Below, piece by piece: positions 43,092 through 52,031 of a DNA stretch of 61,586 bases. How positions within the stretch are numbered: the stretch's first letter is position 1; each line of letters starts with the position of its first letter. The stretch spans positions 1 through 61,586 of the forward strand of contig JAGSHN010000024.1 of NCBI GenBank assembly GCA_029855935.1, written 5' to 3'. This DNA comes from Candidatus Thorarchaeota archaeon. GTDB taxonomy: Archaea; Asgardarchaeota; Thorarchaeia; Thorarchaeales; Thorarchaeaceae. Below the pieces are notes generated by a model, which made no database searches, had not been told where the DNA came from, and saw only the letters and a program-made list of their open reading frames with translations. Made by a program: the position numbers and the translations under genes.

Positions 43092-44279
43092 ATGAGAGTC
43101 GGGATTGTTGGCAACGGAGTGGCTGCGGTGACTGCCGCAACCGAGATCTTGCGTCTTGACCCGTCGGCCGAGATTCACATCTTCTCAGGTGAGCCCCGTG
43201 GCTACTATCAGCGGCCGAGACTCATTGAATTACTTGCGGGTCGCGCCAACATAGACGGGGTGATACGCTATGGCCCCGAATGGTACGAGAGCCGCGGCAT
43301 CCATCTTCATCTCGGTGTGAGGGTCACAAGACTTGACCGCGAGCGGAAGGAACTGGCCACCGATACCGGTGGTCCTATGGGGTTTGACAGAGTCCTCATA
43401 GCAACGGGTGGACTGCCCTTTGTACCCCCAATTGAGGGCACTGATAAGAAGGGCATATTCACCATAAGAACACTGGACGATGCAATTGCCATAAGGGAAT
43501 GGACCGAAGAGCATCGCAAGGTCCTCGTTGTGGGTGCTGGTGTGCTGGGAATTGAGGTGGCTGCTGCCCTTGGCGACACTGGCTGTGACGTGACCGTCGT
43601 CTCACACATTAATAGGGTGCTCGACGTGCAGCTGGACGAAGGCGCCAGCAAGGTGATGGTCGCGCTCTTGAAGAGGAGGGGCCTGAAGGTCGCCCTGAAC
43701 TTTGCGTGCAGGGCTATGCTCGGAGATGGCTCCGTGTCTGGCGCCCTTTCAACAGATGGGAAGACACTAGATGGTGAGAGTGTCGTCGTGGCCACGGGTG
43801 TACGACCTGACGCCACCCTCGCGCGCGATGCAGGCCTTGAGATTGCGCATGGTATTGTCATAGATGACTTTGCCCAGACCAGTGCGTCAGGAATCTTTGC
43901 GGCTGGCGACTGCGTGGAGTGGAACGGGGTCTGCCTTGGCATAATACCTGTGGCACTGAACACGGCGCGCGTTGCTGCGCAGAACATAGTCGAGCACGGG
44001 AGTGTAAGATACAGTGGGACAACACCCGTCAACGCGTTGAAAGTTGCAGGAATCGATATGATGTCCATAGGAGATGTACACGTCACAGACAATGCTGAGA
44101 TACTCACTCATAGCGACGCCGATGAGGGGCTCTACTACAAGGCGGTCCTACGCAACGGTCGGGTGATTGGCGCCATTGTGATTGGCAACCCCACGCTAGC
44201 GCGCCGGCTGTCACGACTTGTCCGAACAGCAGAACCTGTTGGGTCTGATGCTGATGCCTCTCTGCTCTTTGATGTCTGA
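43092..44279 (+). CDS. NAD(P)/FAD-dependent oxidoreductase (NirB/rubredoxin-reductase-like)
   Basis: A 395-residue two-dinucleotide-fold flavoprotein. FAD-binding GxGxxA is at the N-terminus (VGIVGNGVAAVTAA), the NAD(P) loop is VLVVGAGVLGIEVAAAL near residue 150, and SASGIFAAGDCVEW is the closing FAD motif. No redox-active CxxC is seen, which places it with NADH-dependent reductases of the NirB/NorW/rubredoxin-reductase type. The electron acceptor is unknown; no rubredoxin gene is adjacent. Confidence 0.92.
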   Translation: MRVGIVGNGVAAVTAATEILRLDPSAEIHIFSGEPRGYYQRPRLIELLAGRANIDGVIRYGPEWYESRGIHLHLGVRVTRLDRERKELATDTGGPMGFDRVLIATGGLPFVPPIEGTDKKGIFTIRTLDDAIAIREWTEEHRKVLVVGAGVLGIEVAAALGDTGCDVTVVSHINRVLDVQLDEGASKVMVALLKRRGLKVALNFACRAMLGDGSVSGALSTDGKTLDGESVVVATGVRPDATLARDAGLEIAHGIVIDDFAQTSASGIFAAGDCVEWNGVCLGIIPVALNTARVAAQNIVEHGSVRYSGTTPVNALKVAGIDMMSIGDVHVTDNAEILTHSDADEGLYYKAVLRNGRVIGAIVIGNPTLARRLSRLVRTAEPVGSDADASLLFDV

Positions 44280-44284
44280 AGAGT

Positions 44285-45586
44285 CTACGTCTCGACAGTG
44301 ACACGTGGGGGTCTGTCCTTCCCTTGAGGCTCAAGAGTGATCACGGTGTCGGCGGCACTCTTGAGTTCCTCCATATGGGTCACCACAATGACCTGCCTGA
44401 TGCTCTGCAGCCCGCTGATTGCCTCTGGAAGCCATCTCCGGCGCTGCGAGTCAAGGCCCATTCCGGGCTCGTCCATTATCAGCAGCCCAAGTGGTCTCAG
44501 AATGCCTCTCTCTCCATCTGCGGCGATCCTCTGGAGTGCGCTGTTGACCGCCACACGCAGTGAGAAGTTCACGCATACGTCCTCTCCCCCCGAGGCATTG
44601 CTCAGCGAGACCGGGTTGCCCCTGATGTCGTATAGTCTGACATCGTATTCGTCAGTCAGCTCCAAGTCGCTGTACCTGTCACCGAAGATCTCCAGAAAGA
44701 TGTTCCTCGCCTCGGTCTGGATGAGCGGCTTTATCTGTTGTTCCGCGACCTCTGGTATCTGACCGAGTATCCTGCGAAGGTCGGTGGCTATGGCCTCCTG
44801 TTGATCTGCCTCCCTCTCTCGCTGCTTCAGTTCGGGTGATGAGATCTCGTTATTCAGTTCCGTGACCGTGCCGTAGAGCCTGTCAAGGACCGATCTGATT
44901 GGTTCCAGCTTGTCGGACGCGACACTTGCTGCAACTGATTCCACGGCCTCTCTTGCAGCTGCTATCTCATCAGTTGTCGGCAGGCGGGAGAGCATGTCGC
45001 CCAATCTCTCCCTATGCTCGCCAATCTCTCTCTTTGTCTCCTCTATTTCCTTGATCAGTTTCTTGACTCCTCGTGTGAGGTCCTCGTACTGGCCCAGGCC
45101 CATCATATTCCTCAGAGTCTGCCTCTTCTTGCTCGGAGCTAGACGTGAGAGTAGATCTATGTCGCCCTGCCTCACATAAGTCAGTGCCGCGAAGGTATCC
45201 CTGTCCATCCCCAGTAGTTCGACAATCTCATTGTCCACATCCCGCACCCTCACGAGAGTCGCGCTCTCTTTCCCCTGCTCGTGGAGTTCTGCCGTCGTCT
45301 TGTTTGGAAAGATGTCCCTTCTCACGGTGTAGACGCGGCCGTTGACCGGGGACTCGAACATGAGCTCTACACTTGCTCTCCTACGGCCATGTCTGATGAG
45401 CTCCCGGACCGACCTCACGTCCTTCTCCTTTCGTTTTACCCGCTTGAACAGAGCGAACTCAATGGCCTCAAGGATCGTCGTCTTGCCTGAGCCGTTGGGG
45501 CCAACAATCGTGGTGACTCCGTTGCCCAAGGGAATCTCTTGGTCGCCATAGACTCTGAAGTCTGACATTCTCAGTCTCCTCAGCAT
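44285..45586 (-). CDS. rad50: Rad50-like ATPase, very short and without zinc hook
   Basis: SMC-type ATPase partner of Mre11. Walker A GPNGSGKT is at 29-36, the Q-loop is YVRQGDID (Q140), the ABC signature region SNASGGED at 329-336, Walker B LLIMDEP (E373) and the H-loop VVTHMEE (H404). It has only 433 residues, about half the usual archaeal length. The coiled-coil part is limited to roughly 165-275 and contains no CxxC zinc hook. The reading frame shows no break. It starts seven bases after the Mre11 stop, so both are made together. A hookless Rad50 could not tether ends in the usual way. Confidence 0.9.
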   Translation of the reverse strand: MLRRLRMSDFRVYGDQEIPLGNGVTTIVGPNGSGKTTILEAIEFALFKRVKRKEKDVRSVRELIRHGRRRASVELMFESPVNGRVYTVRRDIFPNKTTAELHEQGKESATLVRVRDVDNEIVELLGMDRDTFAALTYVRQGDIDLLSRLAPSKKRQTLRNMMGLGQYEDLTRGVKKLIKEIEETKREIGEHRERLGDMLSRLPTTDEIAAAREAVESVAASVASDKLEPIRSVLDRLYGTVTELNNEISSPELKQREREADQQEAIATDLRRILGQIPEVAEQQIKPLIQTEARNIFLEIFGDRYSDLELTDEYDVRLYDIRGNPVSLSNASGGEDVCVNFSLRVAVNSALQRIAADGERGILRPLGLLIMDEPGMGLDSQRRRWLPEAISGLQSIRQVIVVTHMEELKSAADTVITLEPQGKDRPPRVTVET

Positions 45587-45593
45587 CGTAGAA

Positions 45594-46667
45594 TCACCTC
45601 ATTATCTGCTGTAGTAGTTCTAGGATGTCCTCCACGTTGCTGAGACCCTCGAAGACTGCATATTCCTTGACCGACATGACAGGGTCAAGAGGGTCGGTCA
45701 GCATGACTGGCCGCGGACCGTGAACTCTCCATTTGGGCTCGATGTGAATCATGAGGGGTCTCAGTCTCTTCTCGGCGCGACTGATTAGTTCCTGCCTGTC
45801 AATGGCTGCCTGAGTATCGGTGTTGATGTCGCCAGTGACCTCGACTATCACTATCGCATTCCTGCCCACATCTCCTATCCTCTCAATCTTCTCTGTGAGA
45901 AACTCGTTGACCTCTTTGGGGCCCATTCCTGTAATGTTCAGGCCCGAGATCAGCCTCACCGTCCTGACATCTCTGAGCTCCTCTGTCGTGAACTCCGCCC
46001 CCGATGAGTCCACATCCGCCACGATGAGTCTCCTTGTCCTGTTTCTACCGAGTTCCTTCCGCCAGTCGACGATGCAGGTCGAGCCCGGTGTGCCAACGCA
46101 TAGTTCCTCGTCGAGCCTGAAGTTGTGGTGATGCCCCTCTCCGATGTAGTCAAAGCCTGGCAGCTCGCTCCACTTGGTGGAGGTCGTGTGGGCAAAGAGG
46201 AGGCTGATACCATCCGTGGTTGGCCGCAGGGAAGCGATCTTTGCAAGTGTCGCCCTCTTCGAGCCCCACGACAGGAGATGAATCTCTACTCGCTGTGCAT
46301 CGTAGCCTCGTTTCACGCGACGATAGTTGCTGTCCCCGGTTGAGGTGACAAGACCTGTGGTTTCCAGCACCGTGATGGGTGACGCCGACCTGTGTCGACC
46401 TGCCAAGTCATGGTTTCCCTGAAGCACGAACACATCTATGTCGTGGTCTTGAGCGCGCCTGAAGACCTTCGTTGCCGCAGTGATCTCCTCTGTCGTGGCA
46501 TCAGGACTATCGAAGAGGTCCCCCGTGTGGACTAGGATGTCGGGACTGTGTTTCATGGCCATCTCAACAGCCCTCTTCAAACAGACCCTCGCGTCTTCTC
46601 TTCTCTCCACGAGCTGGAACATCGCCGCTCCAAGATGGGAGTCTGAGATATGCGCTATCCTTACCAT
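45594..46667 (-). CDS. mre11: Mre11-like DNA double-strand-break nuclease
   Basis: A 357-residue calcineurin-type phosphoesterase with all Mre11 motifs in order: HISDSHLG (I), HTGDLFDS (II), LQGNHDLAG (III), LLFAHTT and GEGHHHNFR (IV-V). The C-terminal 120 residues contain the capping domain and a Rad50-binding tail (SNVEDILELLQQIMR). Together with the Rad50-like ATPase it should process DNA ends. The typical archaeal partners HerA and NurA are not adjacent. It diverges from a membrane protein gene. Confidence 0.94.
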   Translation of the reverse strand: MVRIAHISDSHLGAAMFQLVERREDARVCLKRAVEMAMKHSPDILVHTGDLFDSPDATTEEITAATKVFRRAQDHDIDVFVLQGNHDLAGRHRSASPITVLETTGLVTSTGDSNYRRVKRGYDAQRVEIHLLSWGSKRATLAKIASLRPTTDGISLLFAHTTSTKWSELPGFDYIGEGHHHNFRLDEELCVGTPGSTCIVDWRKELGRNRTRRLIVADVDSSGAEFTTEELRDVRTVRLISGLNITGMGPKEVNEFLTEKIERIGDVGRNAIVIVEVTGDINTDTQAAIDRQELISRAEKRLRPLMIHIEPKWRVHGPRPVMLTDPLDPVMSVKEYAVFEGLSNVEDILELLQQIMR

Positions 46668-46750
46668 TGCGGCCCTCTCTTATCTGATGCTGGTGTTCCT
46701 CCTCCGTACCTGATTCGGTACACCATTGAATCATATCTCTGCATCTGTGA

Positions 46751-46759
46751 TATTTAACG
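46751..46759 (+). promoter_or_regulatory. TATA box for the 46782 gene
   Basis: The run tatttaacg is 23-31 bases before the GTG at 46782, indicating a leaderless transcript. Confidence 0.5.
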
Positions 46760-46781
46760 ATGGCGAGTAGGAGTCAACTCT

Positions 46782-47522
46782 GTGGTGCCTATATACTCTG
46801 ATTATGACAGTAAGTTGGTGACGTGGATGCAGATTGAGCCCTCATTCCTCCTCAGCGTGTCTGCCGCCCTGTTCAGCATTGCAGTCTCAGTATATCTTCT
46901 GTTCCTATGGTCATCGTATCCGAACAGGCTGATGACGGACCTCCCCCTGCTGTTTGGCCTCAGCTTTGCCTTTCAGGGACTCAACTCGCTGGTGCAGGCG
47001 CTGATTGCGGACGGTAGCATTCCTGACACTCTTGAGGTGCTACGTCTCCGTGCCATAGTCGTCTTGCTCACCGTCCTACCAATGTTTGTCGCAACGCTCG
47101 TCATCTGGGCCCATAGATATCGACGGTATCATCGCAGGGCCGTCGTAGCATTTGTCTCATACTGGCTCCTCGTGGACGCACTGGCACCAACGCAGGCAAT
47201 CCTGCTTGGACTGTTGATTCCCCTAATGATGGTGGTGCTTGTCGTCCTTCTAACCACGTTTATCGTGACTTGGAGGACAGGGCGCCTCAAGGAGGTCCGA
47301 AGTGACCTGATGGCATTGGCCCTAGTATTGATAGTTCTCAGTCAGGCAGTGAGAGTGCCCCTGCTCAACTCTGGCCTCTCCTACGTCCCAGTGCTGATCA
47401 ATGCAGTGGCGACAATTCTCGCCATCTCCTCGTTCGTCATTCCCAGACTCGGCAAGGGATCTGCCTCCCCTGAGGAGAATGCGGCTGTGGTGACCGCAGG
47501 TGCCTACGGGACGATGACGTGA
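46782..47522 (+). CDS. Seven-TM membrane protein of unknown function
   Basis: A 246-residue protein with seven hydrophobic segments, a short N-terminal tail and a short C-terminal tail. The topology resembles the membrane input domain of the histidine kinase at 38658-40397, but no soluble output domain follows. The start is GTG (leaderless with the TATA box at 46751). Function unknown. Confidence 0.68.
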   Translation: MVPIYSDYDSKLVTWMQIEPSFLLSVSAALFSIAVSVYLLFLWSSYPNRLMTDLPLLFGLSFAFQGLNSLVQALIADGSIPDTLEVLRLRAIVVLLTVLPMFVATLVIWAHRYRRYHRRAVVAFVSYWLLVDALAPTQAILLGLLIPLMMVVLVVLLTTFIVTWRTGRLKEVRSDLMALALVLIVLSQAVRVPLLNSGLSYVPVLINAVATILAISSFVIPRLGKGSASPEENAAVVTAGAYGTMT

Positions 47523-47533
47523 TCGCTCAGCCC

Positions 47534-47573
47534 GGCTGGAGAGGGGCGGCCCCTGCGGACGCCCCAGCCAGCC
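47534..47573. terminator. GC-rich stem-loop between convergent genes
   Basis: ggctgg (47534-47539) pairs with ccagcc (47568-47573), and ggggcg (543-548) with cgcccc (560-565), around an 11-base loop with a small internal bulge. It lies exactly between two convergent stops and could end transcription from both sides, although no long T run is present. Confidence 0.55.
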
Positions 47574-47576
47574 CAC

Positions 47577-49124
47577 TCACGCATTGAGAATCTCCTCGAG
47601 CTCTCCCGTCTTGCACATCGCTGGCGGCTTTCCCTGTTGGCCTCTCTCCCTGATTATGCTCTCATAGGTGTCCCAGTCCATCTCGCGGAGTTCGGTCGGA
47701 CCAATCGCACCTGTCTCCCTGACCACACGGAACTCCTCGTTTATGCTCTTCATTGCCTCCTCGAAGGTGCTGATGAACTCCTCTCTATCAAGATTAGAGC
47801 TGTCGTAGAAGCAGGCGTAGATGACGTAGTGTCCGATTCCGTCCTCGACGACGGTGGAGACGACGTAGCCCACCAGGGAAGTATCAGTCTTGGCCAGCGC
47901 TGCGGTCAGCGCACTCTCTATGTGGGCCTTGGAGACCTTCTCGCCAGACAGGTTGAGAACATGACCACGCCTGTCTACCGAGCGAATCGTCAGCGGGTCA
48001 GTACGAGCAACTGTCACTAGGTCGCCAATGCGGTATCTGTAGTATCCCTCTGCATTGGTGATCACCATCTCGTACCTCTTACCCGGCTTGAGGTCCGTTA
48101 TCGGTACGGTTTCCGGTTCGACCTCGTCGACCGACTCCACGGGGATGAACTCAAGGTAGTTGAGGTGAGGATACAGCTGCATGCCCTGTATGTCGCCGTA
48201 GAGCTGGCCTGCAAAGATGCCCTCTGAGGCGCCATAGACCTCGCGGATGTCAACCTGTGGAAACATCGCCTTTATCCATGGCCTGTAGGGCTCGGTGTTG
48301 ATGCCGGATGCAAGAAAGAACCTCACGTTCGGCCAGAGCCTACCGACGTCTATCCTGCCCTCGCTGTCCATCACGCTCCGCAGCCTGTCCTCGTACTTTG
48401 TCCCGGAGAATCTCTTCAAGAGCCACGGACCGAGGTCGTTCCGGACCCGACGTATCAGCATCATTGACAGTGAGGTGATTCCCTGAAAACCAGTCACGTT
48501 CTCCCTGACGAGGTACTCGGCATACGCGCGTACCTTGGCCTCCATATCCTGTATGTTGAATATGTCCTCTCCCGGTTTTATCAATCGCCTGAAGATGACA
48601 TTGGCCGTCTTGGCGTAGACTCCTGTCGCATATCCTACGCTGACGCCGTTTATCTCGTCTAGCTTTGAACTTGCACCAAAGGTTATCAGCGAGCCATCAA
48701 GAATCTTCGCATGCTCCGGGTCCTCTGCTATGTAGGACATCCAGACCATTGCGCTACCCGTGGACACATCTTTCAGGCCACGTTTGGTCACTGGCATTCT
48801 CTTCGGTCTGCCCGTACTGCCCGCGGTCTGCAGATAGTAGATTACCGGGTCCGCAGTCAGAACCCGTCCGCGGGGCTGCTGGTAGACCATCTCCAGATAC
48901 GGCTTCAACCTGACCGCATCAGTCAGGGGGACCTTCTGGGAATAGTCCTCGGGGCCCGTGATGCTGTCAAAGCCAAAGCGCCGTCCGTATATGGTGTCCC
49001 TGTTTCGGCGGAGAATCTCCATCAGCTTCTCTTGGGTCACCTCCCACGGGTGATCAAGGATGTACTCGTATTCTCGCATCTTCCTTGATGCCACCAGTGG
49101 GACTATGCGTCGCAACAATCCCAT
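47577..49124 (-). CDS. GH3-family acyl-adenylating enzyme
   Basis: A 515-residue protein of the GH3 (auxin-responsive promoter) family, part of the ANL adenylating superfamily. Motifs seen: YLQTAGSTGRPKRMPVT (ATP loop), VYGASEG and YYRYRIGDLV, then the C-terminal lid HVLNLSGEKVSKAHIE. Plant members join amino acids to plant-hormone carboxylates; prokaryotic members are poorly known. The substrate is unknown. The ribosome-binding site GGAGGT lies eight bases before the ATG. Confidence 0.9.
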   Translation of the reverse strand: MGLLRRIVPLVASRKMREYEYILDHPWEVTQEKLMEILRRNRDTIYGRRFGFDSITGPEDYSQKVPLTDAVRLKPYLEMVYQQPRGRVLTADPVIYYLQTAGSTGRPKRMPVTKRGLKDVSTGSAMVWMSYIAEDPEHAKILDGSLITFGASSKLDEINGVSVGYATGVYAKTANVIFRRLIKPGEDIFNIQDMEAKVRAYAEYLVRENVTGFQGITSLSMMLIRRVRNDLGPWLLKRFSGTKYEDRLRSVMDSEGRIDVGRLWPNVRFFLASGINTEPYRPWIKAMFPQVDIREVYGASEGIFAGQLYGDIQGMQLYPHLNYLEFIPVESVDEVEPETVPITDLKPGKRYEMVITNAEGYYRYRIGDLVTVARTDPLTIRSVDRRGHVLNLSGEKVSKAHIESALTAALAKTDTSLVGYVVSTVVEDGIGHYVIYACFYDSSNLDREEFISTFEEAMKSINEEFRVVRETGAIGPTELREMDWDTYESIIRERGQQGKPPAMCKTGELEEILNA

Positions 49125-49717
49125 TCTCTTGACCTCCGATACTGTTGGCCAGAACGGGGTTAGTCAGAATGGCATTGGCCTTTGCCACTCAGTGGCCAGG
49201 CTGGTGATAGCAGCGCTCTGTACGTTGTTGGTCCTATGGTTACTCTTTCTACCTTGCGGGGAGCAATGCGACCCGTTGTCTTTGTCATCATCTCTCTGGA
49301 ATTGAGTTCCGGAGAGGGACTGTAACTGTGCCCCTTGTCTTGAGGTAAATCCGTATTCTGACTCCCGCTCCAACCGCTACTGATCGTTCTCTTCTGAGTA
49401 TGTCTCGTGCACATTTACTGATATAAGCAATACGCCCTGTCCTTTTCTGAGAGCAGTCCTCAAGTGGCTAGACTCGTCACTCTGGGTCACGTTCTTCAGA
49501 TAGTGGGAACTCGGGTACACCTCTCATCTCGCGTCTTGGACACTGTTGCGATGGGGCTCACAACGGGCCAAATTCGGGCATCAGATTGGAATTTTCTCGG
49601 CTCATAATGCGTCGCAATGGGATTGTGCCGACGTGGGCCTCTGATTCAGGAGAAATTGGCCGCAGCGGGCCACTCTGGTCACGGCCCAAGACTGAATTTC
49701 TCTGTTGGCCCTTTGTC
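49125..49717. other. Intergenic region before the DNA-processing operon
   Basis: About 590 bases between the divergent GH3 gene and the operon. A TATA-like tgatataagc is at 49419. The region from 49586 is open in the frame of the first operon gene, so the true start could be TTG 49586 or ATG 49607 rather than the ATG at 49718. No RNA gene was recognised. Confidence 0.45.
49419..49428 (+). promoter_or_regulatory. TATA-like element, possible operon promoter
   Basis: The run tgatataagc is the best TATA-like match upstream of the operon, though about 300 bases before the start I assign to the first gene. It could also serve the minus strand. Confidence 0.35.
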
Positions 49718-50494
49718 ATGATGGTGAGCAATGTGATCAGGAATCTGACGGAGCAGTTCTCAGAGGCGTGTGACTCCCAGCCCACCATTGCCGGGATGCT
49801 CGACGTGACGAACTACATGCAGGTGTCATTCAATAGTGAGGACTGGACAATCATCCGAGCAAGATTGGGGCGTCCGAGTGAGGGGAAGCGTGCGCCAATT
49901 CTTGTCCTGGTGATAGGCTTCCGCAGCGAGATGCTCCGTCCCTTTGGACAAGTCCGACTACGCTCTGGAGACTATCTCCCCTGCGACATCCCGGGACTAG
50001 TGCCGGGTCTGGCCGCGGTTGTCGATGGACGCCACAGAGGCTTGGTGGCGAATGCGCTGGTCCGGGGGGATGTCACACGAATGGTGCTGGTCTTCGAGGG
50101 CAAGGTGTCGCAGAGCTCACGCAAGGCACTTCGCTCGCTGGCAACGTCTGTGTATAGATTCTTCACCACGTGGAGAGAGTGGCGTCAGGTGCTGCTGGCC
50201 ACAGTGGAGCGAGATCCTGTTGTCAGTGAGTGGCCACTTGACTGGAGAGAGTTCCTTGCGGGTGAGAGCGGCTTTGTTGTTATGCCCTGGTTCAGGCCAA
50301 TGAGTTACTCAGAGCGCGCGACGGCAATGGACCGTGTTGTTCTTGCGGCGCGGGCTCTGCTTGCCTCTGTCCTCTCACAAGAAGGACTGGAGGACCCTCT
50401 CGTAGTCTCACTGCAGCGGTGGCTCGACGATCTGACGCCACTGCCTCAGGTGCTGTACGAGAGTCGCATTCTGGGGGAGGCTGAGGTTCAATGA
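49718..50494 (+). CDS. Operon protein A, unknown
   Basis: A 258-residue soluble protein. Recognisable only as a mixed alpha/beta protein with hydrophobic strands (RAPILVLVIGFRSEML; VTRMVLVFEGKVSQ), a Trp-rich middle (FFTTWREWRQVLLATV) and a helical C-terminal part. No signal peptide or membrane helix. It is the first gene of a coupled series; its stop overlaps the next start as ATGA. The start is uncertain: ATG 49718 is used because the segment before it looks non-conserved in composition, but TTG 49586 is possible. Confidence 0.65.
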   Translation: MMVSNVIRNLTEQFSEACDSQPTIAGMLDVTNYMQVSFNSEDWTIIRARLGRPSEGKRAPILVLVIGFRSEMLRPFGQVRLRSGDYLPCDIPGLVPGLAAVVDGRHRGLVANALVRGDVTRMVLVFEGKVSQSSRKALRSLATSVYRFFTTWREWRQVLLATVERDPVVSEWPLDWREFLAGESGFVVMPWFRPMSYSERATAMDRVVLAARALLASVLSQEGLEDPLVVSLQRWLDDLTPLPQVLYESRILGEAEVQ

Positions 50495-50967
50495 TGACTG
50501 GCCAGATGATGATGGAGCAGCGGCCTTACGTCGATGTTGCCAATCAATTCTCCCAGGGCTGGCTCGGTGGAGCTGCCGCGGGTCTCATCAGCATACGGGG
50601 GTCCGTTGTGAGTCCGCGCTGGATGGACTTCATCGTTCGTGTCACGTCTGCCCTGAAGCGGAGCGGGCGGGTCTTCCCCGTCTGGCCTGGCGAGACGGTA
50701 TCCCCGCCCCGTGGTCAGCCAATCTCGATGTTCGATGCACTCGCAGGGTATGTGAGCCTCACGGGTCGGGTCCGTGATGGATGTCTAGTCTTCCCTGTCC
50801 CCGCACCCAGGGTCTCTGCAGTGCTCAACATGCTGGGCACCGGAACCGCAATGGGCACGGGAGCGAGAACTCTAGTTGTCGTAGACACCGAGTGTCTCTC
50901 TCAGGTGGTGGCCCTGTTACCAGTCGCTGGCCCTGTGAGAGACGATCTTGAGGAGGCGATGTCGTGA
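50491..50967 (+). CDS. Operon protein B, unknown
   Basis: A 158-residue protein without recognisable motif. A central basic segment (RVTSALKRSGRVFPVWPGE) and a hydrophobic strand (RTLVVVDTECLSQVVALLPV) are visible. It overlaps the gene before (ATGA) and after (GTGA). Its position immediately upstream of the RadA paralogue suggests it is a partner of that ATPase, by analogy with other coupled pairs; this is inference. Confidence 0.68.
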   Translation: MMTGQMMMEQRPYVDVANQFSQGWLGGAAAGLISIRGSVVSPRWMDFIVRVTSALKRSGRVFPVWPGETVSPPRGQPISMFDALAGYVSLTGRVRDGCLVFPVPAPRVSAVLNMLGTGTAMGTGARTLVVVDTECLSQVVALLPVAGPVRDDLEEAMS

Positions 50968-52031
50968 AGCCACTGGAGGAGGTCCGTGGCATAGGCCCCA
51001 CAATTGCTCGGAAGCTGAAGAACGCCTTCATAACAACGGCGGAGCTACTTGCCGTGCAGAACCCCGCAGAGCTACATCAGAAGACAGGTATTGCTGAGGG
51101 CACGGCAAAGAAGATCATCGCGAACGCCAGAGAGGCTCTCGGGCTTCAGGACTTCGTGCCTGGCCTGCAGGTCGAGAAGGAGATGATGGAGCAGCCCAAG
51201 CTGACAACTGGTGTACCAGCAATTGACCAGGCACTGATGGGCGGCATAGAGTCGGGTTCGATTGTCGAGTTCTACGGTCCCGCAAAGGCTGGCAAGACGC
51301 TGTGGTGCTCTCAGTTGGCGGTGAGAGTGCAACTGCCCTTCGAACAGGGTGGTCTTGAGGGGCGTGTACTGTGGCTAGACACAGAGAACGCCTTCAAGCC
51401 TTGGCAGATACGCGCTATGGCAAAGAGGTTCGGTCTGGATCCTGAGGCCGCGCTGGGGAACATCCGGAGGGCGAAGGTGATTCTCTCAGCGCAGATAATT
51501 GACATCTTTGAGTCGATCCCGCAGAGGTGCGCGGAGGAGGATGTCCGGCTTGTAGTCATCGACTCGCTTGTCGGCCTATTTCGTGCCGAGTATGTTGGCC
51601 TTGATCTGCTGCGGCTGAGGCAACAGGACCTCAATCGTCTACTGAACCTGATGCGAAGGACCTCTGCGGCAACGGGCGCGGTGTTTGTGTACACCAATCA
51701 GGTGATGGCCTCCATCGGCACATGGGGATCGAGCGGGATTGCTCCCGCGGGCGGACACATTCTCTCGCACGGCTCCGACTATCGCTTCAGGCTGACGGCG
51801 CGCAAGGATGACTTGCGTTCAATCACGCTTGTTGACAATGCTGGTGTGCCCGAGTTCTCCATTGTGCTTCGCGTCGGGTGGGGCGGCTTCTATCCAGACC
51901 CGAAGGAGAAGAAGAGCGCTGAGCCTGAGATACTCGAGTACCTGTCAGAGGCAGGATACAGATGGCGTAGTGTTGACGACAAGACCGAGCCTGCCAGGGC
52001 CAAGATTGAGTCAAAGGAGGTCCGGACATGA
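50964..52031 (+). CDS. RadA-family recombinase paralogue with N-terminal HhH domain
   Basis: A 355-residue RecA-superfamily ATPase. Residues 1-62 are a helix-hairpin-helix domain (VRGIGPTIARKLKNAF; TGIAEGTAKKIIANAREAL). Walker A is GPAKAGKT (105-112), the catalytic Glu is in LDTENAF (E141), Walker B is LVVIDSL (D200) and TNQV begins the L2 region. L2 is altered (MASIGTWGSSGIAPAGGHI) compared with the usual RadA loop. Full-length RadA architecture but a divergent core suggests a specialised paralogue rather than the housekeeping recombinase. GTG start overlaps the previous stop. Confidence 0.88.
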   Translation: MKPLEEVRGIGPTIARKLKNAFITTAELLAVQNPAELHQKTGIAEGTAKKIIANAREALGLQDFVPGLQVEKEMMEQPKLTTGVPAIDQALMGGIESGSIVEFYGPAKAGKTLWCSQLAVRVQLPFEQGGLEGRVLWLDTENAFKPWQIRAMAKRFGLDPEAALGNIRRAKVILSAQIIDIFESIPQRCAEEDVRLVVIDSLVGLFRAEYVGLDLLRLRQQDLNRLLNLMRRTSAATGAVFVYTNQVMASIGTWGSSGIAPAGGHILSHGSDYRFRLTARKDDLRSITLVDNAGVPEFSIVLRVGWGGFYPDPKEKKSAEPEILEYLSEAGYRWRSVDDKTEPARAKIESKEVRT

